A DNA stretch of 56,202 nucleotides. It comes from an uncultured Porphyromonadaceae bacterium (GTDB lineage: Bacteria > Bacteroidota > Bacteroidia > Bacteroidales > Muribaculaceae). Each line of letters opens with the position of its first letter. Positions within the stretch are counted from its first letter, which is position 1. The stretch is from contig CAMWVA010000004.1 in NCBI GenBank assembly GCA_947177575.1, positions 1 through 56,202 of the forward strand. Direction: 5' to 3'. This document shows, in pieces, positions 1 to 8,299 of the stretch. The notes beneath the pieces were generated by a model. The model had not been told where the DNA came from and did no database searches. It saw only the letters and a program-made list of their open reading frames with translations. Made by a program: the position numbers and the translations under genes.

Positions 1-155
1 TAGCTGCATGTATTCTTCTTGATATTTCAACCAAAGATATTGCTGCTATGCAATCAGTGTCAATACGTACTATTGAAAATACCAAATACCGTCTTTATAA
101 AAAACTCGGAGTACCTTCAGCTGAAGTAGCTGATTACCTCAGATCATTCCTGTAA
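1..155 (+). CDS. C-terminal end of a LuxR-type HTH regulator (partial)
   Basis: The window opens inside a reading frame ending in TAA at 153-155; codons begin at base 3. The 50 visible residues contain a helix-turn-helix of LuxR type (STKDIAAMQSVSIRTIENTK, then YRLYKKLG) followed by a short tail. The pattern closely matches the last ~50 residues of the membrane TPR sensor at 15688, which also ends in an HTH, a KKLG-like helix and a short tail. The missing upstream part may therefore be a similar TPR sensor, but that is inference. The DNA-binding role is well supported; target and signal are unknown. Confidence 0.75.
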   Translation, partial: AACILLDISTKDIAAMQSVSIRTIENTKYRLYKKLGVPSAEVADYLRSFL

Positions 156-169
156 CTAAAAACGGAGAA

Positions 170-823
170 TTATTCAGCATTGTTCTTTAGCCAGTCGGTG
201 CGTACTTTGTCGGGAAGATGGCGAACGGCGAAGTCGGAGAAGGTAACGTTGAAGCCATCACCGTCGGGACAGGCAGCCATCATACCGATTTTGACAGGAC
301 AGTTAGCTTCCATCCAGGCGTTGCGCATCAGAGTGTATTCTTTATCATCGAATGAATAGAATATCTCTATGGCATCAAGACGACGGACCGCTTTAATCCA
401 GAGTTCCTTAACGGGTCTGTCAAGGGCTATCACACTCCAGTCGGAAGTATGGTGAGTGACAACGGTGCTGAGATTGTATTTGCCGTCAACAAATTCAATA
501 CCTGTTTTGATATAATTCTCATGGTCGATACGTATCATCATACCGGCTTGGTCAAAGCGTACCTTATAGTCGCCTGCTACCTTAAGTTTGGCTTCGAACT
601 CTCCACCGTATTCGGCATAATAGAACGGAGCATCATCTACCGTAAAACCATAATGCGATATACGCCAGTAATCACTTTTGGGGGTGACCGACATTGTGAG
701 TTTACCGTCTGAAATTGACCAGTCGGTAGGCTCATTAAACCAATTCATCTTTTCCAGTGTCTGTGCACTAACGTTCAGTATAGCTACCACGCCGAGTAGC
801 AGTGTAATAAGTTCTTTTTTCAT
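170..823 (-). CDS. Secreted DUF1349-like protein (concanavalin A-like fold)
   Basis: Protein of 217 residues. The chosen start is the ATG at 823, because it opens with a signal peptide (MKKELITLLLGVVAILNVSA, cleavage before QTLEK). The frame is open 20 codons further upstream but those residues do not look like a signal. The mature part (about residues 22-217) resembles the DUF1349 family, a beta-sandwich related to concanavalin A lectins, with conserved aromatic patches such as WFNEPTDW and a YAEYGGEFEAKL strand. It probably acts in the periplasm or outside the cell, perhaps on glycans; no catalytic residues can be assigned. Its likely promoter reads leftward from 913-920. Confidence 0.7.
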   Translation of the reverse strand: MKKELITLLLGVVAILNVSAQTLEKMNWFNEPTDWSISDGKLTMSVTPKSDYWRISHYGFTVDDAPFYYAEYGGEFEAKLKVAGDYKVRFDQAGMMIRIDHENYIKTGIEFVDGKYNLSTVVTHHTSDWSVIALDRPVKELWIKAVRRLDAIEIFYSFDDKEYTLMRNAWMEANCPVKIGMMAACPDGDGFNVTFSDFAVRHLPDKVRTDWLKNNAE

Positions 824-904
824 ATCTGTAGTAATCTTTAACGTAAATAATAACCTGAAGCTCTTTTCCTCCGCCGCTATCATCAGATAAACAGTCGGAT
901 TTAT

Positions 905-920
905 TAACTTTGCAAAGTTA
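905..920. promoter_or_regulatory. Palindromic double -7 promoter element, divergent genes
   Basis: The perfect 16-bp palindrome TAACTTTGCAAAGTTA carries a Bacteroidetes -7 box (TAnnTTTG) on each strand: 905-912 rightward toward 970, and 913-920 leftward toward 823. The leftward promoter has a partial -33 (ATTG, 941-944 read on the minus strand) at exactly 20 bp. The rightward one has no good -33. Each predicted start site falls inside the other promoter's -7 box. Confidence 0.65.
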
Positions 921-969
921 GTAGCTTACTGGCTAAACCGCAATAATTACAAATAACCAATTTTCAGGT

Positions 970-1707
970 ATGAGCTATCAGAAAGAAATAGACAGTCTAT
1001 TACGTAAACAGCCTTTTTCTGAGGACAGGAAAGATACACATTCGGTGTACAGATATGCCGAGGGAATTGCTGCTATCGAGAATTGCGTTGTGGTAGTCAG
1101 TGATCTGAAATCGGGTACAAGCAGGATATTCAATGGTGCTTTTGCCGAGGTGTTAGGTCTGACAGACTACACCTGTGAAAACTCAATCTGGGAGAAAGAG
1201 ATTATAAGCCGGATTACAGATAGAGAACGTGATGAAAAATATGTAGCGGAATTGCGTTTTTACAATTTTCTGCGTCAGATTCCACGTCGTAAACGTAGCA
1301 ACTACTACCTGACCACTGTTTTACAGTTCAGAGATAGAAACGGCAATCCTATAGATGTGCTGCACAGATTGTATTATATCTATGATGACTCGGCAGATAT
1401 TGTACGCTACGGTTTATGCCTCTATGGGCCGGCTGTATTTAATCTGCCAGCTAAAAGTATAGTTATAAATTCAGTCTCCGGCAAATGGGAAGAATTGTCA
1501 GGAGCAGCTGATAATCATATACTCAGCAAGCGTGAGAAGCAGGTTCTGACTCTAATAGAGCATGGACTGACAAGCCAGAACATAGCTACAGAACTCTGTA
1601 TCAGCAAACACACGGTAAGCCGCCACCGGCAGGAAATTCTTGCCAAATTACAGGCACATAATTCAACTGAGGCGTGTCGCCGTGCAAAACAACTTAATCT
1701 TATTTAG
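970..1707 (+). CDS. Cytosolic LuxR-type transcriptional regulator
   Basis: Protein of 245 residues without signal peptide or membrane segment. The C-terminal ~65 residues are a textbook LuxR HTH: LSKREKQVLTLIEHGLTSQN, then IATELCISKHTVSRHRQEIL. The N-terminal ~175 residues look like the PAS-like sensory region seen in many Bacteroidetes LuxR proteins (IENCVVVVSDLKSGTSRIFN, later YIYDDSADIVRYGLCLYGP); no ligand residues can be named. It is divergent from the DUF1349 gene through a shared palindromic promoter and convergent with the barrel receptor gene at 1757. It could regulate either neighbour. Confidence 0.85.
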   Translation: MSYQKEIDSLLRKQPFSEDRKDTHSVYRYAEGIAAIENCVVVVSDLKSGTSRIFNGAFAEVLGLTDYTCENSIWEKEIISRITDRERDEKYVAELRFYNFLRQIPRRKRSNYYLTTVLQFRDRNGNPIDVLHRLYYIYDDSADIVRYGLCLYGPAVFNLPAKSIVINSVSGKWEELSGAADNHILSKREKQVLTLIEHGLTSQNIATELCISKHTVSRHRQEILAKLQAHNSTEACRRAKQLNLI

Positions 1708-1756
1708 TTCTTTAAAATTATACTTATCTTTTTATTAATATAACCTATCAGCAAGT

Positions 1757-4303
1757 CTATTTCAGAATACCGGAAGACGCACCGGATTGCCGTGATATAT
1801 CGTTATCCTGACTGACTTTTTTGCCAAAGCCGAAAGTATATGTTGCTGAAAGCTGTATAAGGGCATGACGTGAGGCGTTACTGATGTGGGTATCGGTAGA
1901 ATAATATTCGCTACGCATTGTATCATACGATGCACACCAGCTCCAGCGCTGAATATTCTGTGCCGTCAGGCGTATATTCCATATCTGGTTACTCCAGCCA
2001 GCCTGTAAGATGAAGTTTCCTTTGACTTTACTCCATATACCTGACATAGAATCGTAATTTTCGGTAGCTTTAGGCGATTCATACACAACCGCAAAATTAA
2101 ATTGTCCTGCATAGTACAGAGTCTGTACATAATAGCTTATACAGCTACGGTTAATATTATAGGGCTGACCGTTATGAACATAGAGCTGTGCCAACTGTGC
2201 GTATAACTGCAAGCGGCCTTCAAACTGTGTTATTGAAGCGTTAATGCCATAATTGTAATGACCGAATTGTCCTATCGGTTGTTGGATTGTTCTGATAATA
2301 CCGTCAGAAGAAGGAGTATATACAAATGCTGCTCGATTACCCACAAGCCAAGTATTAGCAAAAAAAGTCATACTGAATTTACCGGAAGGTATAAATGTAT
2401 AATTCACTCCTATATCGTAGCTGCGGTGCGATTTAAGTAACGGATTACCGGTATGCCATAAGAAAGGTAAAATCTGGATAACATTCTCACTCTTATAGTT
2501 AGCCGACGGAGGCCACACAGAGTAATGAAATATTCCTCCGAAAGAATTTTTATGGTTTAGCACATAACTAAAGGAAACATCAAGATAGGGATAATCCGAA
2601 TCAGCTTTGTTTTCGTTAAGCTTAGTCATAAGCCAATTCCAACCGATACCGAAATATCCTGAAAAGCTTGAATTGGTAAAACTATACGAAGCACCGAGTT
2701 GACCGAATTTTGTTACAGAAATATCTATAGCATTGACCGAACCGCTATAGTCTGTATGATTATGCTCGTACAGACCTCTAACAAAAGCTCTGAACGAATG
2801 TCGGTCAGTAAATCTGTGATTGTAATCTAACTGTAGATTGCCTCTATGTGTGTCATCATCAGCTCCGTTTACAATCGGATTAAAATCTGATTCTGTATAT
2901 TCTGACTCTTGGTCAGTATGGGAAAAAAGATAACCGGCTGAAGCAGTCAGCGAATTACGTGGAGATAACGTAAAATAATAGTAACCGTTATAATTCAAGT
3001 ATTTAGCATTACTATAAGATAAAGAAGCATAACTACCCTTCTTAAACAGGTCCTGTGAGTAACTTACAATTCCCCAGCTGGCATTATACGGTGTGTTATC
3101 CAGACCGAATGAAATCTGACTGTTAGCGGTTATTCTGTCGCTACTATATAAAGCCCGTAGGCTGGTCTCAAAATTCTGTTTACTGAATTTCGAAGCAATA
3201 GCAGATGAATTTCTCTGAAAACTCAGAGGATTTCCGTTAGCCTGAGGAAAACGGAAGGTTTCGGTACGGTCAGTACCAAAATGATTATTGTTCATATAAT
3301 ACCCGTATCCCATCACATCATAAGTCATACGCTTGTTAACGAGACGTGTATTGGCTTGCAGCAGTCCGGAGTTTGCAATAAAATTCTCTGTAGCAAGTGC
3401 TTTTACATAACCTCCGTATTCGTATTTCACCATACGGAAATTAATGACATATTTATTACCTTGAAATCTGGAGTCTGACGGATATGTAAGATATTCCACG
3501 CTTCTGACATCGGACATCTTCATCATTCTGAGCTCATCTGCTGTGGCAGGCACATAATCTATATACATAGCCACAGGCTGACCTGCTGCCGTCAATACAT
3601 CTGCTGACCCGAGGCGCACATTAAGCTGAGGAATAGCCATACGCCCGAGCAAATCAGTAGCCGTCTGTGAGGCATTCTTCTGCCGCTGAGTAGGTCGGTA
3701 AACACTTTTATCAGAATATAAAGCAGCTGCATCAGCTTCGACATTGACATTTTTGAGCTTCACAGGCAGTTCAGCCATGACAATTGTACCTACCGAAAAA
3801 TTATCACATTTTCTGAAAGTAGGTCTGTAGCCTAAACAGGTAAGTTTGGCTATCACGCCCTGTCGGTCGCAGAGAATAGAAAAATACCCGGCATCATCTG
3901 TTATACCGTAAGTAATTACAGTCGAATCCTTAGGTACAAGCAGCATAACTGTAGCAGCCGCTACAGGCTCATGGTCAGTACCTATAGCCCGGCCTGTATA
4001 ACAGAATTTACCACGCTGAAGAGCTTCAATATAAAATACACCGTCTTTCTTTACAACAGACACAGGATTTAGTCCTACAGTTTGCCGCAAAGCTTCATAG
4101 TCATCATCTGTATAGATACGTCCCGAAGTTTTGTAATGGTCGAGCTCCTTATATATGAAAGCTAAGTTTAGATTAGGATGATCTTTGCCTATACGTACCA
4201 GAGCCTCAGAGACAGGTATGTTACTGAAGTTATAAGAATATTTCCGACCTTCAGCTGTAACAAAAGCTACAGCCATAAGGATAATGGTAAAGATAAGTTT
4301 CAT
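1757..4303 (-). CDS. TonB-receptor-like outer-membrane beta-barrel with STN domain
   Basis: Protein of 848 residues. Order: signal peptide (1-19); STN-like domain (about 20-92, with VSEALVRIGKDHPNLNLAFI); a carboxypeptidase-regulatory-like beta-sandwich (about 97-185, YTGRAIGTDHEPVAAATVML); a short plug-like segment (about 205-295); then a long barrel of alternating aromatic strands typical of the outer-membrane barrel family 3. It ends in a hydrophilic tail (SQDNDISRQSGASSG) after the likely last strand YTFGFG. STN domains in TonB-dependent transducers contact anti-sigma factors, but no sigma/anti-sigma pair is adjacent; the nearest regulator is the convergent LuxR protein at 970. No SusD partner is present, so polysaccharide uptake is not implied. 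Ligand unknown. Confidence 0.8.
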   Translation of the reverse strand: MKLIFTIILMAVAFVTAEGRKYSYNFSNIPVSEALVRIGKDHPNLNLAFIYKELDHYKTSGRIYTDDDYEALRQTVGLNPVSVVKKDGVFYIEALQRGKFCYTGRAIGTDHEPVAAATVMLLVPKDSTVITYGITDDAGYFSILCDRQGVIAKLTCLGYRPTFRKCDNFSVGTIVMAELPVKLKNVNVEADAAALYSDKSVYRPTQRQKNASQTATDLLGRMAIPQLNVRLGSADVLTAAGQPVAMYIDYVPATADELRMMKMSDVRSVEYLTYPSDSRFQGNKYVINFRMVKYEYGGYVKALATENFIANSGLLQANTRLVNKRMTYDVMGYGYYMNNNHFGTDRTETFRFPQANGNPLSFQRNSSAIASKFSKQNFETSLRALYSSDRITANSQISFGLDNTPYNASWGIVSYSQDLFKKGSYASLSYSNAKYLNYNGYYYFTLSPRNSLTASAGYLFSHTDQESEYTESDFNPIVNGADDDTHRGNLQLDYNHRFTDRHSFRAFVRGLYEHNHTDYSGSVNAIDISVTKFGQLGASYSFTNSSFSGYFGIGWNWLMTKLNENKADSDYPYLDVSFSYVLNHKNSFGGIFHYSVWPPSANYKSENVIQILPFLWHTGNPLLKSHRSYDIGVNYTFIPSGKFSMTFFANTWLVGNRAAFVYTPSSDGIIRTIQQPIGQFGHYNYGINASITQFEGRLQLYAQLAQLYVHNGQPYNINRSCISYYVQTLYYAGQFNFAVVYESPKATENYDSMSGIWSKVKGNFILQAGWSNQIWNIRLTAQNIQRWSWCASYDTMRSEYYSTDTHISNASRHALIQLSATYTFGFGKKVSQDNDISRQSGASSGILK

Positions 4304-4315
4304 AGTCTATAGTGT

Positions 4316-4355
4316 GTCTTACAAGCGTACGTTGTTTGTCGTACACTTATAAGAC
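4316..4355 (-). terminator. 16-bp hairpin between radical SAM and barrel genes
   Basis: Arms at 4316-4331 and 4340-4355 flank an 8-nt loop. As minus-strand RNA all 16 positions pair, two as G-U; on the plus strand those two would be C-A mismatches, so the structure is meant for minus-strand RNA. It lies after the radical SAM gene stop and 13 bases before the barrel gene start. There is no U tract, so it could be a terminator, a processing site or a leader structure. Confidence 0.5.
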
Positions 4356-4373
4356 CCATAACTTCTCAGAAAC

Positions 4374-5798
4374 TCAACCTTCCGAACAAAATTTTAATAT
4401 CTTTCTCAGATCCTTCTTATATAACTTATAATGATCAGAAGTAAGCAGAGCTCTTTTACGGGTAAAATGACATGCAAGATTTTCACATATTCTACCGACA
4501 CGGCTGTAACCTATAGCAGAGCATACCTTTTCGGTAATGTGCCCGTATTTACGATAGAATATATTGAAAAGCAGATACCCCACCTTCTGATGAGCAGGCA
4601 TACGTCGCAGAATATTCTTCCAACTGTAGATATCTTTGTATAATTTCAGATAACCGGTCCTCAGTTCCTCTGCGGTCATCGATAGAGGTGTATATACTAC
4701 TTCAGAAGTAGTATAATCTCTTTGATTGAAATTTACAATCCGGCCGGCTTCAATCATATCTTTATGCTGTTTTGTACCCGGATATGGGGTAAGGATGTGG
4801 GAAGTCACAGTTTCAATCCTGTTTTTTACAATCCAATCAAGAGTATGTCTGAAAGTATCGGGAGTATCACCGTCAAGACCGAATACGAAACTGGCATTAA
4901 TCATAATACCGCGCTTATGTATCTCCTCAACAAGTCGTTCGTAGCGCTTCACGGAATTCTGATTCTTACTGACACCCTTCAAGGCTGCTTCGCTCAGAGT
5001 CTCAAATCCGATAAAAAGACCTTTACAACCGGCCTCTTTCATTTCATCTAAAAGTCCAGGAATATCAGCTACATTTGCCGATACAGCCGCCTGCCATTTC
5101 AATTTCATAGGCTGGATAGCTTTCAGAAAAGCACGTGTCCATACAGGATTTCCGATAAAATTATCATCAATAAACATAACATGACGCTTACCAAGAAACT
5201 GTATGTCTCTTATCACATCTTCTATCGGACGGTTGACGTATGAATTACGAATATTGGCACAGCTGTTGTAACAGAATTCACACTTAAAGGGACATCCGCG
5301 ACTGGCAGAAATCACGTTTACAAACAGATATTTTCCTGCGTCAATCATATCGTAGGCAGGTCCCATCATCTCATGAGGAGAAAGATGGGTACACGAATAA
5401 CGGGATTTAAGCTCTCCGCTCCTCAAATCTGCCATAATAGCAGGCCATGTCTTTTCAGCAAATCCGATACAGAGTACATCAAACTTGCCTTTAGCGCTTT
5501 CCGGATCGGAAGTAATCTGAATACCGCCGGCCACAACAGGTATGCCTCTGCTACGCAGAATCCCGGCTATCTCAACAGCTCGCGGCAAGGTGTCAACCGT
5601 CACAGTTATGCCGGCAATATCCGCCTCCAGACTGTTAAAATCGCAAGTCTCGACATTTTCATTGAGAAGTTTAATCTCATTTTCTTCCCTTATGACATTT
5701 GCCACAGTCAGAAGACCCAGTGACGGAGCCATACGGGTTTTGAGAGTTGTATCCATAGGACGCATTCTCATCTTAGGCTGTATCAGGACTACTTTCAT
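4374..5798 (-). CDS. B12-binding radical SAM protein
   Basis: Protein of 474 residues starting at the ATG at 5798; a 55-codon upstream extension has no conserved character and would overlap the M23 peptidase gene. Residues ~1-135 form the Rossmann-like cobalamin-binding domain of this class (MKVVLIQPK, IAGITVTVDT, GIPVVAGGIQ). The radical SAM cluster motif is C169-x3-C173-x2-C176 (SRGCPFKCEFC), and the barrel continues to about residue 370. The family includes methylases and ring-modifying enzymes such as BchE- and HpnP-type proteins; the substrate here cannot be told. A C-terminal basic helical region (~380-474) follows. Downstream of the M23 peptidase on the same strand, 22 bp away, so probably co-transcribed. 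Confidence 0.85.
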   Translation of the reverse strand: MKVVLIQPKMRMRPMDTTLKTRMAPSLGLLTVANVIREENEIKLLNENVETCDFNSLEADIAGITVTVDTLPRAVEIAGILRSRGIPVVAGGIQITSDPESAKGKFDVLCIGFAEKTWPAIMADLRSGELKSRYSCTHLSPHEMMGPAYDMIDAGKYLFVNVISASRGCPFKCEFCYNSCANIRNSYVNRPIEDVIRDIQFLGKRHVMFIDDNFIGNPVWTRAFLKAIQPMKLKWQAAVSANVADIPGLLDEMKEAGCKGLFIGFETLSEAALKGVSKNQNSVKRYERLVEEIHKRGIMINASFVFGLDGDTPDTFRHTLDWIVKNRIETVTSHILTPYPGTKQHKDMIEAGRIVNFNQRDYTTSEVVYTPLSMTAEELRTGYLKLYKDIYSWKNILRRMPAHQKVGYLLFNIFYRKYGHITEKVCSAIGYSRVGRICENLACHFTRKRALLTSDHYKLYKKDLRKILKFCSEG

Positions 5799-5820
5799 TA
5801 CTATTAGTTTTGGTTGACAG

Positions 5821-6360
5821 TTAATTAGAGGCTTTATTAAGTTGAGGAATCGGATTAGTGTAAAAACACTTAAAGAATCCGTGCGGACTACTGTCGATAG
5901 CCCATAGACGAGGATAAATTGTCGCACTGCCGAAATGCAGGTGCGCTGGAGTATTGGCAGCATTTCCTGTATTGCCGACTGTACCTATCCTGCCTCCTAA
6001 GGCAAACAGATGAGTCGTCACCTCATCTAAATGAGCATAATAATGCAGACGCCAGCCCGGAGCCAGAGTCACTACGCAATTACCGCCTTTCCCCGGCATA
6101 TTACCGGCAAAAAGCACCAGTTCGACAGGATACGCACTCTGCACCGGAGTTCCCTTCTTAGCGAAGATGTCTACTCCCTTATGAGTCACTGAAGTTCCCC
6201 ACGGATAATACCAGAATGACTGAGGATGATAATCAGAGGTAGTAGCTCCCACCACCGGATTTCGGAATGGCAGAAAAGCCATTAGAAATCCGAACACAAT
6301 CACTCCGGCTGTCACATACATCGCCGAACGAAACTTCTTCTTCTTTATTAGTTTCTTCAT
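5821..6360 (-). CDS. Membrane-anchored M23 (LytM-type) metallopeptidase
   Basis: Protein of 179 residues from the ATG at 6360; an ATG two codons upstream (6366) is equally possible. A lysine-rich N-terminus precedes one membrane segment (about 14-32), so the enzyme is probably anchored in the inner membrane facing the periplasm. The M23 zinc motifs are present: H60-x3-D64 (HKGVDIF), H110 (YYAHLDE) and the HxH pair H140/H142 (PAHLHFG). Such enzymes cut peptidoglycan cross-links. It is short for the family, with no coiled coil or LysM region. It may form an operon with the radical SAM gene, whose start lies 22 bp downstream. Confidence 0.85.
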   Translation of the reverse strand: MKKLIKKKKFRSAMYVTAGVIVFGFLMAFLPFRNPVVGATTSDYHPQSFWYYPWGTSVTHKGVDIFAKKGTPVQSAYPVELVLFAGNMPGKGGNCVVTLAPGWRLHYYAHLDEVTTHLFALGGRIGTVGNTGNAANTPAHLHFGSATIYPRLWAIDSSPHGFFKCFYTNPIPQLNKASN

Positions 6361-6393
6361 AAACATAGCACTTATAGTATACCTTAGACTCTG

Positions 6394-6401
6394 CAAAGGT
6401 A
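6394..6401 (-). promoter_or_regulatory. -7 box of the M23 peptidase/radical SAM operon
   Basis: Read on the minus strand this is TACCTTTG, matching TAnnTTTG. A partial -33 (ATTG, 6422-6425) lies exactly 20 bp upstream. It predicts a start near 6388 and a leader of about 25 nt. Confidence 0.55.
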
Positions 6402-6598
6402 AACCAAGTGTGAAGCATCACCAATAAATAAGGTGTACGATGTATGAAGTCCCCGACCTAATGTATGAATCCGTCAATTGAGCATGCTTAAAATCTTTGT
6501 TAGGTATATTCATTATTGTCTAACTTAAACAGTATCATCAACACATTCGATAAATAGAGAGGTAGGGTGAGAGAAGAGACCGGCCCAATCTTAGGAGT

Positions 6599-6629
6599 TT
6601 TGGAAATCTGAGTTTTTTCGTTAACTTTG
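6599..6629 (+). promoter_or_regulatory. Promoter of the first AAA-ATPase/nuclease gene
   Basis: TTTG at 6599-6602, a 19-bp spacer and TAACTTTG at 6622-6629 match the Bacteroidetes promoter. A TTG start at 6627, in frame with the gene, lies inside the -7 box and is therefore not the real start. Confidence 0.6.
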
Positions 6630-6668
6630 CTTAGGAATAATGATAGATATTTCTTATATAAGAAAATT

Positions 6669-8234
6669 ATGGGTATAGTGCCTAAATATGCAATCGGACA
6701 GCAGGACTTTAAATCTTTGCGATTGGCTCATTGTGTGTATATTGATAAGACTGAGTACATTAAAAAAATAATTTCATCAGGGAGCCAGTATTATTTCCTT
6801 GCTCGGCCACGCCGCTTTGGGAAAAGCCTCTTTCTCTCCATGCTCCGTTACTTCTTTGAAGGAGAAAGAAATCTATTTAAAGGACTTTACATTGATTCTG
6901 TTGATTGGGACTGGAAATCATATCCGGTGTTATACCTTGATCTTAATAGGGAGAGGTATGCGGAGACGGAAAAATTGAACAGCATACTCGACAATTTATT
7001 CAGTAAGTGGGAATCTAAATATGAAGTTGCAGTGATAGCAAACGATCTTTCCTCAAGACTCTCTAATATCATTGAAGCCGCTCACAGAAAGACCGGTAGA
7101 CAAGTAGTCATTCTTGTTGATGAGTATGACAAACCGCTGGTCGGAAACCTCAACAAGAAGGAAAATTTTGAGTATTACCAAAATCAGCTCGCCTCAATAT
7201 ATTCCAATTTCAAGAGTAGTGCAGAGCATATAAGACTCGTGTTCCTCACCGGAGTCAGCCGGTTCAGCAAGCTGAGTGTTTTCTCTGACCTAAATAATAT
7301 TGCCGACATTACTTTCTCTAACGAATTTGCCCATATCTGCGGAATTACTGAAAAGGAGATGCTCGATAATCTTAGGTCCGGAATCAAAAAATTGGCACAA
7401 TACATGGAAACCACATTCGATATAGCACTCAATTTGCTTAAGGAGAATTATGATGGATACCGCTTTGCCGAGAGAGGAAGTGATATATATAATCCTTGGT
7501 CACTACTAAATGCCATGGACGCTTCTAAGATAGATAACTACTGGAACGAAACCGGAGTACCCACTATTACCATAGAGGCTCTAAAGAGAGTAAATGCTGA
7601 CCTTGAGAAGACCTTTGACAGCTATTGTTCATCATCTGATCTGAAGGGTCTTGATCTTCTTGACCCTAATCCACGTGCCCTCCTTTATCAGACAGGATAT
7701 CTCACCATAAAAGGTTATAATGCAAAGCTCAATAGGTTTCACCTCGGAATACCTAACCGTGAGGCAAAGGAAGCATTGGTTAAGGTGCTGATTCCTGCCT
7801 ACCTAAAGTATAAATCTGTGTTCTCAAATGAGGTAACTGACAAGATTGTGGTAGGCTTTGCATTTGGAGAGCCGGAAGAGGCGATGAAGGCTTTGCAAGC
7901 ATATTTTGCCGGTATTGATTACTCCCTGAGGATTGATAATGAAAACAACTTCCACAACGCATTTTTCCTCTTGATAGACCTTATCGGTCTGAATGCAAAA
8001 GTAGAGTCGCATACCTCTAACGGACGCATCGACATTGAGGTCACCACTGATGAGTATATATACATTATCGAACTGAAGTATGACCATTCGGCTCAGGAAG
8101 CTTTGGAACAGATTGAACGCAAACAGTATGCAAGGAAGTACCATACCGATTCCCGTAAAATCTTTCTTATCGGTGCGACATTCTCATCTAAGACTCGCTG
8201 TATCGAAGAATGGCTCATAAAAGAACTACAGTAA
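6669..8234 (+). CDS. AAA-ATPase-like protein with C-terminal PD-(D/E)XK domain (copy 1)
   Basis: Protein of 521 residues; the start is the ATG at 6669, about 35 nt after the predicted transcription start. The N-terminal module has the family's YIDKTEYI box, a Walker A variant RPRRFGKS (46-53) and a Walker B-like ILVDEYDKPL near residue 147. The C-terminal module shows a nuclease core: SNGRIDIEV (D455) followed by the strand YIIELKYD (E468-x-K470), as in the DUF1703 PD-(D/E)XK family. Function is unproven; relatives are abundant multicopy genes in Bacteroidales and are often suspected of roles in DNA turnover or defence. It faces a paralogue at 8300-9847 tail to tail. Confidence 0.85.
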   Translation: MGIVPKYAIGQQDFKSLRLAHCVYIDKTEYIKKIISSGSQYYFLARPRRFGKSLFLSMLRYFFEGERNLFKGLYIDSVDWDWKSYPVLYLDLNRERYAETEKLNSILDNLFSKWESKYEVAVIANDLSSRLSNIIEAAHRKTGRQVVILVDEYDKPLVGNLNKKENFEYYQNQLASIYSNFKSSAEHIRLVFLTGVSRFSKLSVFSDLNNIADITFSNEFAHICGITEKEMLDNLRSGIKKLAQYMETTFDIALNLLKENYDGYRFAERGSDIYNPWSLLNAMDASKIDNYWNETGVPTITIEALKRVNADLEKTFDSYCSSSDLKGLDLLDPNPRALLYQTGYLTIKGYNAKLNRFHLGIPNREAKEALVKVLIPAYLKYKSVFSNEVTDKIVVGFAFGEPEEAMKALQAYFAGIDYSLRIDNENNFHNAFFLLIDLIGLNAKVESHTSNGRIDIEVTTDEYIYIIELKYDHSAQEALEQIERKQYARKYHTDSRKIFLIGATFSSKTRCIEEWLIKELQ

Positions 8235-8299
8235 ACCATTCTCAAAATATGACACCCCCATCAAACAACGACAATTATTTTATAATTATAGTTGAGTAA

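Larger units (their letters stand above)
6367..6668. other. Intergenic region between divergent genes, 302 bp
   Basis: Holds the leftward promoter for the M23 peptidase (6394-6425) and the rightward promoter for the ATPase-nuclease (6599-6629). In between, the nonamer ATGTATGAA occurs twice, once near 6439 and once near 6461. I see no gene or RNA in it. Confidence 0.6.

Noticed and set aside
6627..6668. TTG start adding 14 residues to the first ATPase-nuclease
   Set aside because: The TTG is part of the -7 box and could not be transcribed in the message.
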